A stretch of 64,000 bases of DNA from CAVVAL01 sp963740215 (GTDB lineage: Bacteria; Actinomycetota; Actinomycetes; Mycobacteriales; Cryptosporangiaceae). Each line of letters begins with the position of its first letter. The stretch's first letter is position 1. This document shows, piece by piece, positions 46,395 through 55,967 of this stretch. Where the stretch lies: contig CAVUDJ010000012.1 in the NCBI GenBank assembly GCA_963740215.1, forward strand, positions 868,001 to 932,000. Reading direction: 5' to 3'. The notes beneath the pieces were generated by a model, which had not been told where the DNA came from, did not search any database, and was given only the letters and a program-made list of their open reading frames with translations. The translations under genes were made by a program, and so were the position numbers.

Positions 46395-46618
46395 GTCGGC
46401 CCGCGCGAAGCGGGGCCGGGCCTTGGTTGGCCCGGGCGCAGTGGGCGCCCGGGCCCGGGGCCTTGGTTGGCCTCGGCGCGGTGGCGCAAGCGTTCCGGCG
46501 GCTCCGGGGCCTTGGTTGGCCCGGGCGCGGTGGCGGCAAGCGTTCCGGCGGCTCCGGGGCCTTGGTTGGCCTGGGCGCAGTGGGCGCCCGCGCTCTTGTC
46601 GGCCCGCGCGAAGCGGGG
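46395..46618 (+). repeat. Tandem repeat array with a GGCCTTGGTTGGCC core, flanked by 21-bp direct repeats
   Basis: The core CCTTGGTTGGCC occurs at about 46421, 46461, 46511 and 46561, so the units are 40, 50 and 50 bases long. Two units are nearly identical and share GCAAGCGTTCCGGCGGCT. The array is bracketed by a direct repeat at 46395-46415 and 46598-46618 (core TCGGCCCGCGCGAAGCGGGG). No convincing gene is encoded here. The array is part of the 448-base spacer between icd and the DUF559-like gene. Confidence 0.8.
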
Positions 46619-46647
46619 CTGGGCCTCTTGCGCCGACGCTCGAATGT

Positions 46648-46723
46648 CCACATGCGAATAGTCGGGAAAGGTAACCCTACGGCCGCCGAGGTAGCGTTAC
46701 CTTCCCCGACTAATCCAATGTGG
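46648..46723. repeat. Imperfect 28-bp inverted repeat upstream of the DUF559-like gene
   Basis: The arms at 46648-46675 and 46696-46723 pair at both ends (CCACAT with ATGTGG; GTCGGGAAAGGTAAC with GTTACCTTCCCCGAC, one mismatch) with a poorly matched centre. It lies 58 bases before the gene at 46781. It could be a repeat element or a regulatory site for that gene. Confidence 0.65.
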
Positions 46724-46780
46724 ACGACGTCCTGTGGATAGGCTCAGCGCGGGTGCGGCGGTTCCTGGCAGGCTCTCCGC

Positions 46781-47665
46781 ATGCCACGAACGCCCCGCCG
46801 CCCCACCGAACTCGTCGGCACGGTGTTCCGTGCCAAGGACGCGCTCGACGGTGGTCTGCTCACCAAGCGCCAGCTCCAGGGCGGCGCGTGGCGGCAGTTG
46901 TTCCGCGGTGTCTATGCCGACGCTGAGCTGCCCATGAGCCACGGCGTCAGGTGCACCGCCGCTGGCCTGCTCATACCCGAGCAGGCAGCGATCGCCGGCC
47001 CGTCCGCGGCGTACCTGTACGGAGTCGCGCTCGTCGGCGACGACGATCCCGTCGAGATCGTTGTCCCGAGGCGGCACAGGTTCGGGCCGATCGCGGGCCT
47101 GCGTATCCGCTTCGACGATCTGCTGCCGAAGGACGTCGACGACGGGAAGCCGCGTGTCACCACTCCCCAGCGCACCGCGTTCGACGTCGCCCAGGGCCGC
47201 GATCTCGTCGAATCGGTAACGATGCTCGACGCCCTGGCGAGAGGCGGCGTGCTGAGGCCGCTTCACGTGAAACCACTTCGCCTCCGCCTCCAGGACACAC
47301 GGGGCGGGCAGCGCGGGCTTCGTGCCCTCGACCTGCATGATCGCGCGGCCGAGTCACCGCAAGAGTCGCGGCTGAGAACACGTCTGGTGCTCGCCGGCCT
47401 GCCAGCGCCGGTCAGCCAGTACGTCGTCAGGGACGAGCACCGTCAGTTCGTCGGCCGGGTCGACCTCGCCTGGCCGGCAGCGAAGGTGGCGCTGGAGTAC
47501 GACGGCGTGTGGCATGCGGACGGCGGCCAACTCAAGCGTGACCGGCGCCGGCTCAACGGGCTGGTCGCGGCCGGTTGGACCGTCCTGCACGTCACCGCCG
47601 ACCGGCTGCATCACGAGCTGGATCTGGTTGCGGCTGAGATCGCGCGCTGTCTGTCAGCCACGTAG
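46781..47665 (+). CDS. DUF559-like protein: N-terminal wing/AbiEi-like region and C-terminal PD-(D/E)xK-type domain
   Basis: The 294-residue protein has an N-terminal half resembling AbiEi-type transcriptional regulators (LLTKRQLQGGAWRQLFRGVYADAELPM, then AAIAGPSAAYLYGVAL). The C-terminal half resembles Vsr/DUF559 nucleases (FVGRVDLAWPAAKVALEYDGVWHADGGQLKRDRRR and GWTVLHVTADRL). The acidic and basic residues expected of a PD-(D/E)xK active site are present: Asp in VDLAW, Glu in LEYDG and the Lys/Arg-rich helix. Single-copy proteins of this design are common in actinobacteria. No antitoxin or toxin partner is adjacent, and the function is unknown. Confidence 0.82.
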   Translation: MPRTPRRPTELVGTVFRAKDALDGGLLTKRQLQGGAWRQLFRGVYADAELPMSHGVRCTAAGLLIPEQAAIAGPSAAYLYGVALVGDDDPVEIVVPRRHRFGPIAGLRIRFDDLLPKDVDDGKPRVTTPQRTAFDVAQGRDLVESVTMLDALARGGVLRPLHVKPLRLRLQDTRGGQRGLRALDLHDRAAESPQESRLRTRLVLAGLPAPVSQYVVRDEHRQFVGRVDLAWPAAKVALEYDGVWHADGGQLKRDRRRLNGLVAAGWTVLHVTADRLHHELDLVAAEIARCLSAT

Positions 47666-48865
47666 TTCCCAGTGCACACCGTCAGGCGTGTCGTGCACCT
47701 CGACGCCCGCTGTCACCAACCGGTCGCGGATCCGGTCGGACGTGGCGAAGTCGCGGGCGGCGCGGGCGGCGGCTCGCTGCTCCAGAAGCGCCTCGACGTA
47801 CGGCGCCAGCACCTCGCGCGGATCGCGCGCGCCCACCGCGGCGAGCTCACCCAGCCGCACCACCATGCCGCGCAGCACCGACCGCGCGTGCTCGCCCTCC
47901 TCGGGTGCGTACGTGTCGGTGGCCCAGTCCACCAGCGTCTGCTCCATGGCCAACACCGCTGACACGCATCTGTCGACGTCGCGGGCGTCCAGCGCGCGGG
48001 TGTACTCGGCGTCGAGCCGGTCGGCCTCGGTCGGCAGCGACGGGATGTCGGGACGGGCGCGTGCCGGTTCGGGTGGGGGCGGCGGCGCGCTCGTGTCGCC
48101 CGCCTCGACCAGCTCGTCGAAGGTGATCACGGCTCCCGTCGGGAACACCCGCGACCGTCCCTGGCGCCGGATCGTCACCGCGCTGTTGCCGACCACAGTC
48201 GCCGTGCGGGCGTCGAGATCCAGTACGCAGCCGGTGTGCTCGTCCACACCCAGCACGAACGCGTCGTCCGGCAGCTCACGCTCCAGCAGCGAGAGCCGGC
48301 GCTCGCCGAGGTAGCAGTACCGGGTGTCGTGGTGGCCGCCCTCGGCATTGTCGTAGTGCGGGATGACCACCGCAGGCAGGCCAGTCGCGGCCTCGACCAG
48401 GCTCAACCCCTCCGCCCAGTACGGATCCGCCCCGGCCTTGTAGATCTCGTACACCGGAATCGTGTGGCTGCCCAGCGTGAGCGCGGCGGCGCTGGCGAAC
48501 ACCACCACGCCATCGTCGAGACGCTGGCGTAGCAGGTCCGGGACCGGTGTGTCCCGCCAATGCCGCAGCGCGTAGGTGGGGCTGCCCGGGCCTGCGAAGA
48601 TCCAGCGGGCGGCGCGCATCGTGGCTAGCGCCTGCTCGCGCGCCAGCCCCGGTTCGAGTGCCCGCCGCCACGAGATGACGTCGACGCGTTCGCCGACACT
48701 CGCGCCGAAGTACGCCTGCGCCCTGGTGGAGATGTCGTCCGCGTTCTCCTGGAACCCGTACGGCGTGTCGAGCAGCGCCGCCGGCCCGTCGCGCGTGATC
48801 CGGGCGAACAGCGTGCGGTGGGGCTTGATCATCGTCGGCGCGGTCTCGCCCGACCCCATGATCAC
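47654..48865 (-). CDS. Fusion of an S51-peptidase-like domain with a cysteinyl-tRNA-synthetase-like C-terminal tail
   Basis: The 403-residue protein has a peptidase E/cyanophycinase-like N-terminus: GSGETAPT at the start, WIFAGPGSPTYALRHW, a nucleophile-like FASAAALTLGSH, and VIPHYDNAEGGHHDTRY with LGVDEHTG. It continues with SAVTIRRQGRSRVFPTGAVI, as in that family. From about residue 290 a helical domain resembles the end of CysRS (AVLAMEQTLVDWATDTYAP, then ARAARDFATSDRIRDRLVTAGVEVHDTPDGVHWEL). There is no HIGH or KMSKS motif, so it cannot be a working synthetase. The S51 motif lacks the usual GxSAGA, so catalysis is uncertain. The start codon is GTG. Confidence 0.82.
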   Translation of the reverse strand: MIMGSGETAPTMIKPHRTLFARITRDGPAALLDTPYGFQENADDISTRAQAYFGASVGERVDVISWRRALEPGLAREQALATMRAARWIFAGPGSPTYALRHWRDTPVPDLLRQRLDDGVVVFASAAALTLGSHTIPVYEIYKAGADPYWAEGLSLVEAATGLPAVVIPHYDNAEGGHHDTRYCYLGERRLSLLERELPDDAFVLGVDEHTGCVLDLDARTATVVGNSAVTIRRQGRSRVFPTGAVITFDELVEAGDTSAPPPPPEPARARPDIPSLPTEADRLDAEYTRALDARDVDRCVSAVLAMEQTLVDWATDTYAPEEGEHARSVLRGMVVRLGELAAVGARDPREVLAPYVEALLEQRAAARAARDFATSDRIRDRLVTAGVEVHDTPDGVHWELRG

Positions 48866-48883
48866 GAGCAGCCGGGCAGGAGG

Positions 48884-49685
48884 TCATGCCAGCTCCAGCA
48901 GGTCGGCCGCGATCTCGTCCGGGTGCTGCGCGTGCACGTCGTGGTCTGCTTCCGGGTACGCCTTGATCCGCGCGTTCTTGAGCGCCTCGGCCGCCTCGGT
49001 GACGGCGGTGCCCGCAGGGCCAGCCGGGATCAGCAGCACGGGCACTGTGACCAGCGGATACAGCGTGCGGGGCTGGTGCTCCCAGAGCGAGCGCAGGATC
49101 GTCATGTGCCGCTCGCGGGTGAGCCGTGGACGGGCGGTGCCGTCCGGTGCGATCGCGAAGTTGCCGAGCGTGCCGGCGATGCCCTCGTCGGGCCAGTCCG
49201 GGTGGGCACGGCGGAACCGTTTCTCCAGGTCGGTCGCCTTCGCACCGGCGAAGTTCGGCGGCGCGAGCCGGGCGGCGCACGCGTCCCAGGACGGGAAGTT
49301 GTCGGCGAGGTGGATCCAACCGCCGTCCACCGCGCCGATCGCGTGCGGCAGGTCGGGCTGGTCGGCGGCCAGTTGCAGCACGACGTTGCCGCCCCACGAC
49401 TGGCCGGCGATCACGGGATTCCCGAGGCGCGCGGCCACCTGAGCGACATCAAGTGCGGCCGTCAGCGTGTCGTACCCGGACTCCGGCGCATCCGACTCGC
49501 CATGCCCGCGCAGGTCGACGGCACACGACCCGGTGGCCACGGGCGTTCAACCTGCGGGCGACGCCGTCCCACGTGCGGGCGTTGGACGCGAGACCGTGCA
49601 CGAGCAGGAACGGGCGGCCGGCACCGTCCGCCTCGCGGACGTGCAGCCGGACGCCATCACCCACAAGAACCAGCGAGTCGCGCAC
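48884..49685 (-). CDS. Alpha/beta-fold hydrolase (one frameshift)
   Basis: The protein is about 266 residues after correction. The oxyanion-hole region is LLVHGLASNARTWDG, the nucleophile elbow is GQSWGGN (Ser) and the catalytic His lies in EADHDVHAQHPDEIA. An extra base near 49523, just after NARGHRVV, breaks the frame; the continuation VDLRGHGESDAPESG is the expected family sequence. The substrate is unknown. The stop is 19 bases before the S51-like gene on the same strand, so the two may be co-transcribed. Confidence 0.85.
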
Positions 49686-49757
49686 AGCTGCGACCCTACG
49701 GCGCCGGCCCCGTCGAGTTTTGGAGTTTCGGGGGTCGCGCGGCGCCGCCGACCGCTC

Positions 49758-50828
<1,071 letters not shown>

Positions 50829-50854
50829 GGCCGACGCGCCCCCGCCCGAACCGG

Positions 50855-51808
50855 CTAGCGAGAACAGAACGCCCACGCGTCACCGATGATCGTGGCCAGG
50901 TCGGGCTTGGCCGGCCGCCAGCCCAGCTCCGCGTGCGCCTTCTCCGACGACGCGACCACCACGACCGCGTCCCCGTCGCGCCGAGGCGCGTGCTCGACCG
51001 GCACCGGCCGCCCGGTGACCTCGCGGACGACGTCGATGACCTGGCGGTTCGAGAAGCCGGTGCCGTTGCCCAGGTTGAAGATCTGGTGCTCGCCGGGACG
51101 GGCGGCGTCGAGCGCGAGGAGATGCGCGTTCGCGAGGTCCTCGACGTGGATGTAGTCGCGGATGCAGGTGCCGTCCGGGGTGTCGTAGTCGTCGCCGAAC
51201 AGCATGAGCTTCTCCCGGCGACCGGCCGCGACGTCCAGCGCGATCGGGATCAGGTGGGTCTCGGGCTCGTGCCGCTCGCCGAGCGATCCGGAGGCGCCGG
51301 CCGCGTTGAAGTACCGCAGGGACACCGCGCCGAGCCCGTGGGCGCCCGCCTCGCCGGTGATCATGAGGTCGACCGCCAGCTTGCTCGACCCGTACGGGTT
51401 GGTCGGGCGGGTGGGCGTCGACTCGTCCATAGACGGCACGTCGGGGGTGCCGTAGACGGCGGCGGTGGAGGAGAACACCAGTCGCGGCACCGACGCCGCG
51501 CGCACGGCGTCGAGCAGCGCGAGCGATCCGCGCACGTTCGTGTCCCAGTACAGCTCGGGCTTGATGACCGACTCGCCGGCCGCGATCTTCGCCGCGAAGT
51601 GCAGCACGCCGTCGAAGCCCGCGTCCGGCGTGAGCACCTGGGCGACGTCGTGGACCGACAGCTCGTGGAACTCGACGCCGTCCGGGACCACGTCCGCATG
51701 GCCGGTCGAGAGGTCGTCGACCACCGTCACCTGGTGTCCCGCCGCGATGAGTTGGCTGGTGACGACGCCGCCGATGTAGCCGGCGCCTCCGGTGACGAGC
51801 AGCTTCAC
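50855..51808 (-). CDS. galE: UDP-glucose 4-epimerase
   Basis: The 317-residue short-chain dehydrogenase-type enzyme interconverts UDP-galactose and UDP-glucose. The NAD site is VTGGAGYIGG at the N-terminus, the catalytic Ser-Tyr-Lys set is FSSTAAVYG with PYGSSKLAVD, and the substrate stretch GDDYDTPDGTCIRDYIHVEDLA is intact. It overlaps galT by four bases (ATGA). Confidence 0.95.
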   Translation of the reverse strand: MKLLVTGGAGYIGGVVTSQLIAAGHQVTVVDDLSTGHADVVPDGVEFHELSVHDVAQVLTPDAGFDGVLHFAAKIAAGESVIKPELYWDTNVRGSLALLDAVRAASVPRLVFSSTAAVYGTPDVPSMDESTPTRPTNPYGSSKLAVDLMITGEAGAHGLGAVSLRYFNAAGASGSLGERHEPETHLIPIALDVAAGRREKLMLFGDDYDTPDGTCIRDYIHVEDLANAHLLALDAARPGEHQIFNLGNGTGFSNRQVIDVVREVTGRPVPVEHAPRRDGDAVVVVASSEKAHAELGWRPAKPDLATIIGDAWAFCSR

Positions 51809-52920
51809 GGACTGTTCTCCCTTGCGGTCGCGGATCCGGAACGGAGCCGTTCGGCAGCCAGTTCCGGGGAGATGTCGTTGACGAACACCCCCATACCTGA
51901 TTCTGAACCAGCAAGGTACTTGAGGCGGGCCACCCCCCGCCGAACTGAGAACACTTGAGCGTGCAGATAGCTCAACTCACGAGGGCCTCGTACGGGCGCC
52001 TGGTGCCACGCGGCGATGTACGGCAGCGGGGTGTCGAACAGACCGTCGAGGCGGCGGAGCACGTCGAGGTAGAACGGGCCGAAGTCGTCCCGCTCCGCAT
52101 CCGACAAAGCGGGCAGGTCGGGCACCTGCCGGTGCGGGTAGAGGTGCACCTCGTACGGCCAGCGGGCGGCCATCGGGACGAATGCGGTCCAGTGCGCCGA
52201 CTCCACCACGACCCGGTCACCGGCGGCGCGTTCGGCGGCGAGCACGTCGGCGAAGAGGTTCCTTCCGGTGCGCTCAAGGTGCTTGCCCGCGCTGGACAGC
52301 ATGCGCGAGGTCCGGGGCGTGACGAACGGGTACGCGTAGATCTGACCGTGCGGGTGCGCGAGCGTCACGCCGATCTCGCGTCCGCGGTTCTCGAAGCAGA
52401 ACACCTGCTCCACCCCGGGCAGCGTGCCAAGGACAGCGGTGCGGTCGGCCCAGGCGTCCACAACCGTCCGGACGCGGGCGGGGCTGAGATCCGCGAAGTG
52501 CGACGAGTGGTCCGCGGTGAAGCACACCACCTCGCACCGGCCGATCCCGGCGCGGCGGGGGAACGGGTCACCGCCGGGCAGCGGCTCGGGCGGCGTCGTG
52601 TCCTCGGCGAACGATGCGAACCGGTTCTCGAACACGACCACGTCGTAGTCGCTGGACGGGATCTCCGTGAGCCGTCCAGGCGCCGACGGGCACAGCGGGC
52701 ATTCGTCGGGCGGTGGCAGGTGGGTGCGGTTCTGGCGGTGTGCGGCGATGCCGACCCACTCGTCGAGGAGCGGGTCGTAGCGCAGTTCGGAGGCGTGGTC
52801 CTGCGGCGGTAGCTCGCGGGCGTCGAACAGCTCGCGGACCACGCCTTTGTTCACGCTGGCGTCGTCGTCGAAGTAGATCAGCTCACGCCCGTCGGCGAGG
52901 CGGGTCGACGTGCGCTTCAT
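51805..52920 (-). CDS. galT: Galactose-1-phosphate uridylyltransferase
   Basis: The 371-residue enzyme transfers UMP from UDP-glucose to galactose-1-phosphate. The active-site His is in LAHPHGQIYAYPF. CPLCP near residue 76 with His residues further on provides the metal site, and VVFENRFASF is family-typical. Its ATG overlaps the TGA of the DeoR gene, and its stop overlaps galE. Confidence 0.95.
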   Translation of the reverse strand: MKRTSTRLADGRELIYFDDDASVNKGVVRELFDARELPPQDHASELRYDPLLDEWVGIAAHRQNRTHLPPPDECPLCPSAPGRLTEIPSSDYDVVVFENRFASFAEDTTPPEPLPGGDPFPRRAGIGRCEVVCFTADHSSHFADLSPARVRTVVDAWADRTAVLGTLPGVEQVFCFENRGREIGVTLAHPHGQIYAYPFVTPRTSRMLSSAGKHLERTGRNLFADVLAAERAAGDRVVVESAHWTAFVPMAARWPYEVHLYPHRQVPDLPALSDAERDDFGPFYLDVLRRLDGLFDTPLPYIAAWHQAPVRGPRELSYLHAQVFSVRRGVARLKYLAGSESGMGVFVNDISPELAAERLRSGSATARENSP

Positions 52921-53704
52921 TCCGGGCGCGCCGGGTCGACCACGACCAGCTCACCGACCTCGCCGGTGAGGATCTCGCGGGCGTCGTCGTCGATACCGCT
53001 GTCCGTGATGAGGACGTGTGCCTCGGCAGAGCGCCGCTATCGAGCTGATGCCGACCATCTCCCACTTGCTGTGGTCCGCCAGGACGACGAGCCGCCGCCC
53101 GGCCGAGACCAGCGCCCGATTCGTGTCCGCTTCCATCAGGTTCGGGGTGGTGAAGCCGCTGCGACCGTCCATGCCGTGCACGCCCATGAAGATCAGGTCG
53201 AGGTGGAGCTCGCGGATCGCCGACACCGCGAACGGCCCTACCAGCGCGTCCGACGGGGTACGGAGCCCGCCGGTGAGCACGACGGTCTGGTCGGGGCGGC
53301 CGGCGCGGTAGAGCACGTCGGCGACCGGGATCGAGTTCGTCACGACCGTGATTCCCGGGACGTCGCAGAGGTAAGGCGCGAGCGCGTGGGTGGTGGTGCC
53401 TGCGCTGACCCCGATCGCCGAGCCGGGGCGGACCCGGCTCGCCGCGAGCCTGGCGATCGCTTCCTTCTCCCGCCGCTGCCGGTACGACTTCGGCCTCGAA
53501 GCCGGGCTCGTCGGTGCTGTGCTCGCCGATCGCGGTGGCGCCGCCGTGAACCTTCTCCAGCAGCCCGCGCTCTGCCAGCGCCTCCAGGTCGCGGCGGATC
53601 GTCATGTCGGAGACGTTGAGCTGCTTGGTGAGGTCGCTGACCCGGACGCCGCCGTTGCGGCGCACCTCTTCGAGGATGAGCGCCTGGCGCTGCTGCGCGA
53701 GCAC
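52917..53704 (-). CDS. DeoR-family transcriptional regulator (two frameshifts)
   Basis: The protein is about 261 residues after correction. The N-terminal winged helix-turn-helix is clear (RQALILEEVRRNGGVRVSDL, then LNVSDMTIRRDLEALAERGLLEKVHGGA). The C-terminal sugar-phosphate-binding DeoRC domain continues in a second frame (MTNSIPVADVLYRAGRP, LTGGLRTPSDALVGP, LADHSKWEMVG). Extra bases lie near 53491 and 53024. The total of two extra bases matches the length of 788. GTG 53704 follows the beta-galactosidase stop by one base, and the TGA overlaps galT. It is probably the repressor of this locus. Confidence 0.88.
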
Positions 53705-53705
53705 G

Positions 53706-55688
53706 TCAGCTCCCCTCTTCGCGGAGGACCACGACGCCGCCGGCAGGGACCAGTACAGCACCCGCGTACTGCGAGCCGCTGAGCAGGTCGAGGCCGGTGG
53801 CCGCGACGGTGGCGTCCCGGTCGTCGTGGTTGAGAAGGAACAGGTAGCTGGCGTCGGTGCTCCGGCGCCGCACGGTCTCGACGCCAGGCGTGGTGCCGGT
53901 GGCGACGACGCCCGCGTCGGCGCAGACCCTGGCCAGCAGCGATGCCCGCGACGGCCCGTCGAGGCGGGTGCCGACGTACCAGGCGCGCCCGTTGCGGGTG
54001 ATCGCCGGACCGCCGTCAAGCGCCCCGCCGGCGTACGACGCCACCACGTCGGCGCTCGTGCTGTGCGCCAGCTCCGACCAGACCAGCCCGGTGCCGCCGT
54101 CCGAGAGCCGCACCGTCTGGCCGGACGCGAGCGGGAAGAACTCCTCCACGCGTACGCCGAGCAGGTCGCGGAATGCGCCCGGGTAGCCACCGAGCCGCAC
54201 GTGGTCGTGCTCGTCGACGATGCCGGAGAACGGGCCGACGACGAGCGTGCCCCCACTCTCGACGTACGTTGTCACGTTCGCGGCGGACTCGTCGGTGACG
54301 AGGTAGAGCGAGGGCGCGAACACCGCCCGGTACCCGCTGAGATCAGCGGCGGGGTGGACCAGGTCGACGGTGATTCCGGCCCGCCAGAGCGTGCGGTGCC
54401 ACGCCCGGATCTCGTCCAGATAGGTGAGGTCGACGCTGGGACGGGCATCGAGTTCCTGCGCCCACCACGACTCGTAGTCCCAGAGGATCGCCACGTCGCA
54501 GGCGACGCGGCTGCCTGCGATCTCGGCCAGCGCGCGCAGGTCGGCGCCGAGCTGGACCACCTCGCGCCACACCTTCGTGTCCGTACCGGCGTGCGGCACC
54601 ATCCCGGAGTGGAACTTCTCCGCGCCCGCGGCGGACGCCCGCCACTGGAAGAACATCGCACCGTCGGACCCGCGGGCGACGTGCGCCAGGCTGTTGCGCC
54701 GCAGCTGCCCCGGCGACTTGGCCACGTTGCGCGGCTGCCAGTTCACCGCGGACGTCGAGTGCTCCATGAGCAGCCAGGGCGCGCCACCGCCGAGTGAGCG
54801 GGTCAGGTCGGCGGCGAGAGCCAGGTCGATGTGGTTGTCGGGATCCTCGGCGCGGAGGTAGTGGTCGTTCGAGACCAGGTCCAGCTCGCCCGCCCAGGCC
54901 TGGTAGTTCAGCCCGTCGAAGTTGGCGGCCATGAAGTTCGTGGTCACGGGCATGTCAGGGGTGATCCGGCGCAGCACGTCGTGTTCGGCGCGGTAGCAGT
55001 CGAGGAGCTCGTCCGAGCTGAACCGCCGGAAGTCCAGCGACTGGGTCGGGTTGGGGAACGACGGGGTGGCGCGTGGCGGGTGGATCTCGTCCCAGGCGTG
55101 GTAGCGCTGGGACCAGAACGCGGTGCCCCAGGCGGCGTTGAGCGCGTCGAGGCTCTGGTACTTCTCGCGCAGCCAACGCCGGAACGCCGCCGCCGACACC
55201 TCGCAGTAGCAGCGCGGCACGTGGCAGCCGTACTCGTTGTTGACGTGCCACATCGCCAGCGCCGGGTGCCCGGCGTAGCGGGTGGCGAGCTGCTCGGCGA
55301 GGGCGACTGCGGCCGTGCGGTACTCCGGGGAGCTGGGGCAGTACGCCTGGCGGCTGCCGGGCGATAGCCGCACGCCGTCAGCGGTCATGGGCAGCGACGA
55401 CGGGTAGGCCGCAGAGAACCACGGGGGTGGCGAGGCCGTGGCGGTGGCCAGGTCTACCGCGACACCGCCGCCGTGCAGCAGGTCGAGTACCCGGTCCAGC
55501 CAGCCGAACTCGTACTTGCCCTCCGCCGGCTCCAGCAGCGCCCACGAGAAGATGCCGACGCTGACCAGGTTGACCCCGGCCTCGCGCATGAGTGCGACGT
55601 CCTCGGGCCAGACCGTCTCGGGCCACTGCTCGGGGTTGTAATCGCCGCCGTAAAAGAGGCCGGCGACGGCAGTTGGCCAGGCGGTCAT
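53706..55688 (-). CDS. Beta-galactosidase, glycoside hydrolase family 42
   Basis: The 660-residue enzyme hydrolyses beta-galactosides such as lactose or galacto-oligosaccharides. The N-terminus GLFYGGDYNPEQWPETVW and the acid/base Glu in WHVNNEYGCHV (Asn-Glu) are present, and the nucleophile Glu is in LLMEHSTSAVNWQPRN. The zinc-cluster cysteines are AYCPSS and CHVPRCYC. A trimerisation/Rossmann-like domain (FAPSLYLVTDESAANVTTYV) and the small C-terminal beta domain follow. There is no signal peptide, so the enzyme is cytosolic. ATG 55688 is preferred over the longer frame to 55874, which runs into the promoter region. Confidence 0.94.
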   Translation of the reverse strand: MTAWPTAVAGLFYGGDYNPEQWPETVWPEDVALMREAGVNLVSVGIFSWALLEPAEGKYEFGWLDRVLDLLHGGGVAVDLATATASPPPWFSAAYPSSLPMTADGVRLSPGSRQAYCPSSPEYRTAAVALAEQLATRYAGHPALAMWHVNNEYGCHVPRCYCEVSAAAFRRWLREKYQSLDALNAAWGTAFWSQRYHAWDEIHPPRATPSFPNPTQSLDFRRFSSDELLDCYRAEHDVLRRITPDMPVTTNFMAANFDGLNYQAWAGELDLVSNDHYLRAEDPDNHIDLALAADLTRSLGGGAPWLLMEHSTSAVNWQPRNVAKSPGQLRRNSLAHVARGSDGAMFFQWRASAAGAEKFHSGMVPHAGTDTKVWREVVQLGADLRALAEIAGSRVACDVAILWDYESWWAQELDARPSVDLTYLDEIRAWHRTLWRAGITVDLVHPAADLSGYRAVFAPSLYLVTDESAANVTTYVESGGTLVVGPFSGIVDEHDHVRLGGYPGAFRDLLGVRVEEFFPLASGQTVRLSDGGTGLVWSELAHSTSADVVASYAGGALDGGPAITRNGRAWYVGTRLDGPSRASLLARVCADAGVVATGTTPGVETVRRRSTDASYLFLLNHDDRDATVAATGLDLLSGSQYAGAVLVPAGGVVVLREEGS

Positions 55689-55967
55689 GGGGCACAGCGT
55701 GGCAAGGCCGGTCCGCAAAGTCAACACGATCAAACATTCTGTACCTGATCCGGACACGGGGCGTGGTCTGTGGTTTAGATGGGGCTTTATCATGATTCGC
55801 TGGTCGACTGAGCGGTGCTGGCTTGTCGCGCACTGTGCAGAGACATGAAATCGTGATGTCGGATCTCTTGACATCCCCGCTGGTCGGGCGGTGGGATGTG
55901 GTGACTTTTGTTAGGTCGCGTTTGAAAAATCGGCCCGATCCAACGACATTGGCTCCAGGAGGCCCGG
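55689..55967. promoter_or_regulatory. Divergent regulatory region of the beta-galactoside locus
   Basis: GATGTC and GACATC form an inverted repeat at 55855-55875 with a nine-base spacer. TTGACA at 55868-55873 overlaps its right half and is a consensus -35 element for the transporter arm, with a weak TGGGAT at 55892-55897 as -10. ATCATGAT at 55789-55796 is a second small palindrome. The DeoR protein encoded in the beta-galactosidase arm is the likely binder. AGGAGG at 55957-55962 is the ribosome site of the transporter gene. Confidence 0.5.

Noticed and set aside
46395..46618. CRISPR-like array
   Set aside because: The repeated units are contiguous and degenerate, with no unique spacers and no cas gene nearby. 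It is a tandem repeat.
46333..46780. Open frames across the tandem repeat region
   Set aside because: Their length comes from GC-rich repeats lacking stop codons; the products are low-complexity Arg/Gly/Pro sequence in several frames.
46781..47665. AbiE-type toxin-antitoxin system
   Set aside because: Only the N-terminal region resembles AbiEi. The C-terminal part is nuclease-like and no AbiEii nucleotidyltransferase follows.
47654..48865. Functional cysteinyl-tRNA synthetase or mycothiol ligase
   Set aside because: The HIGH and KMSKS motifs and the zinc ligands are missing; only the C-terminal helical tail is similar.
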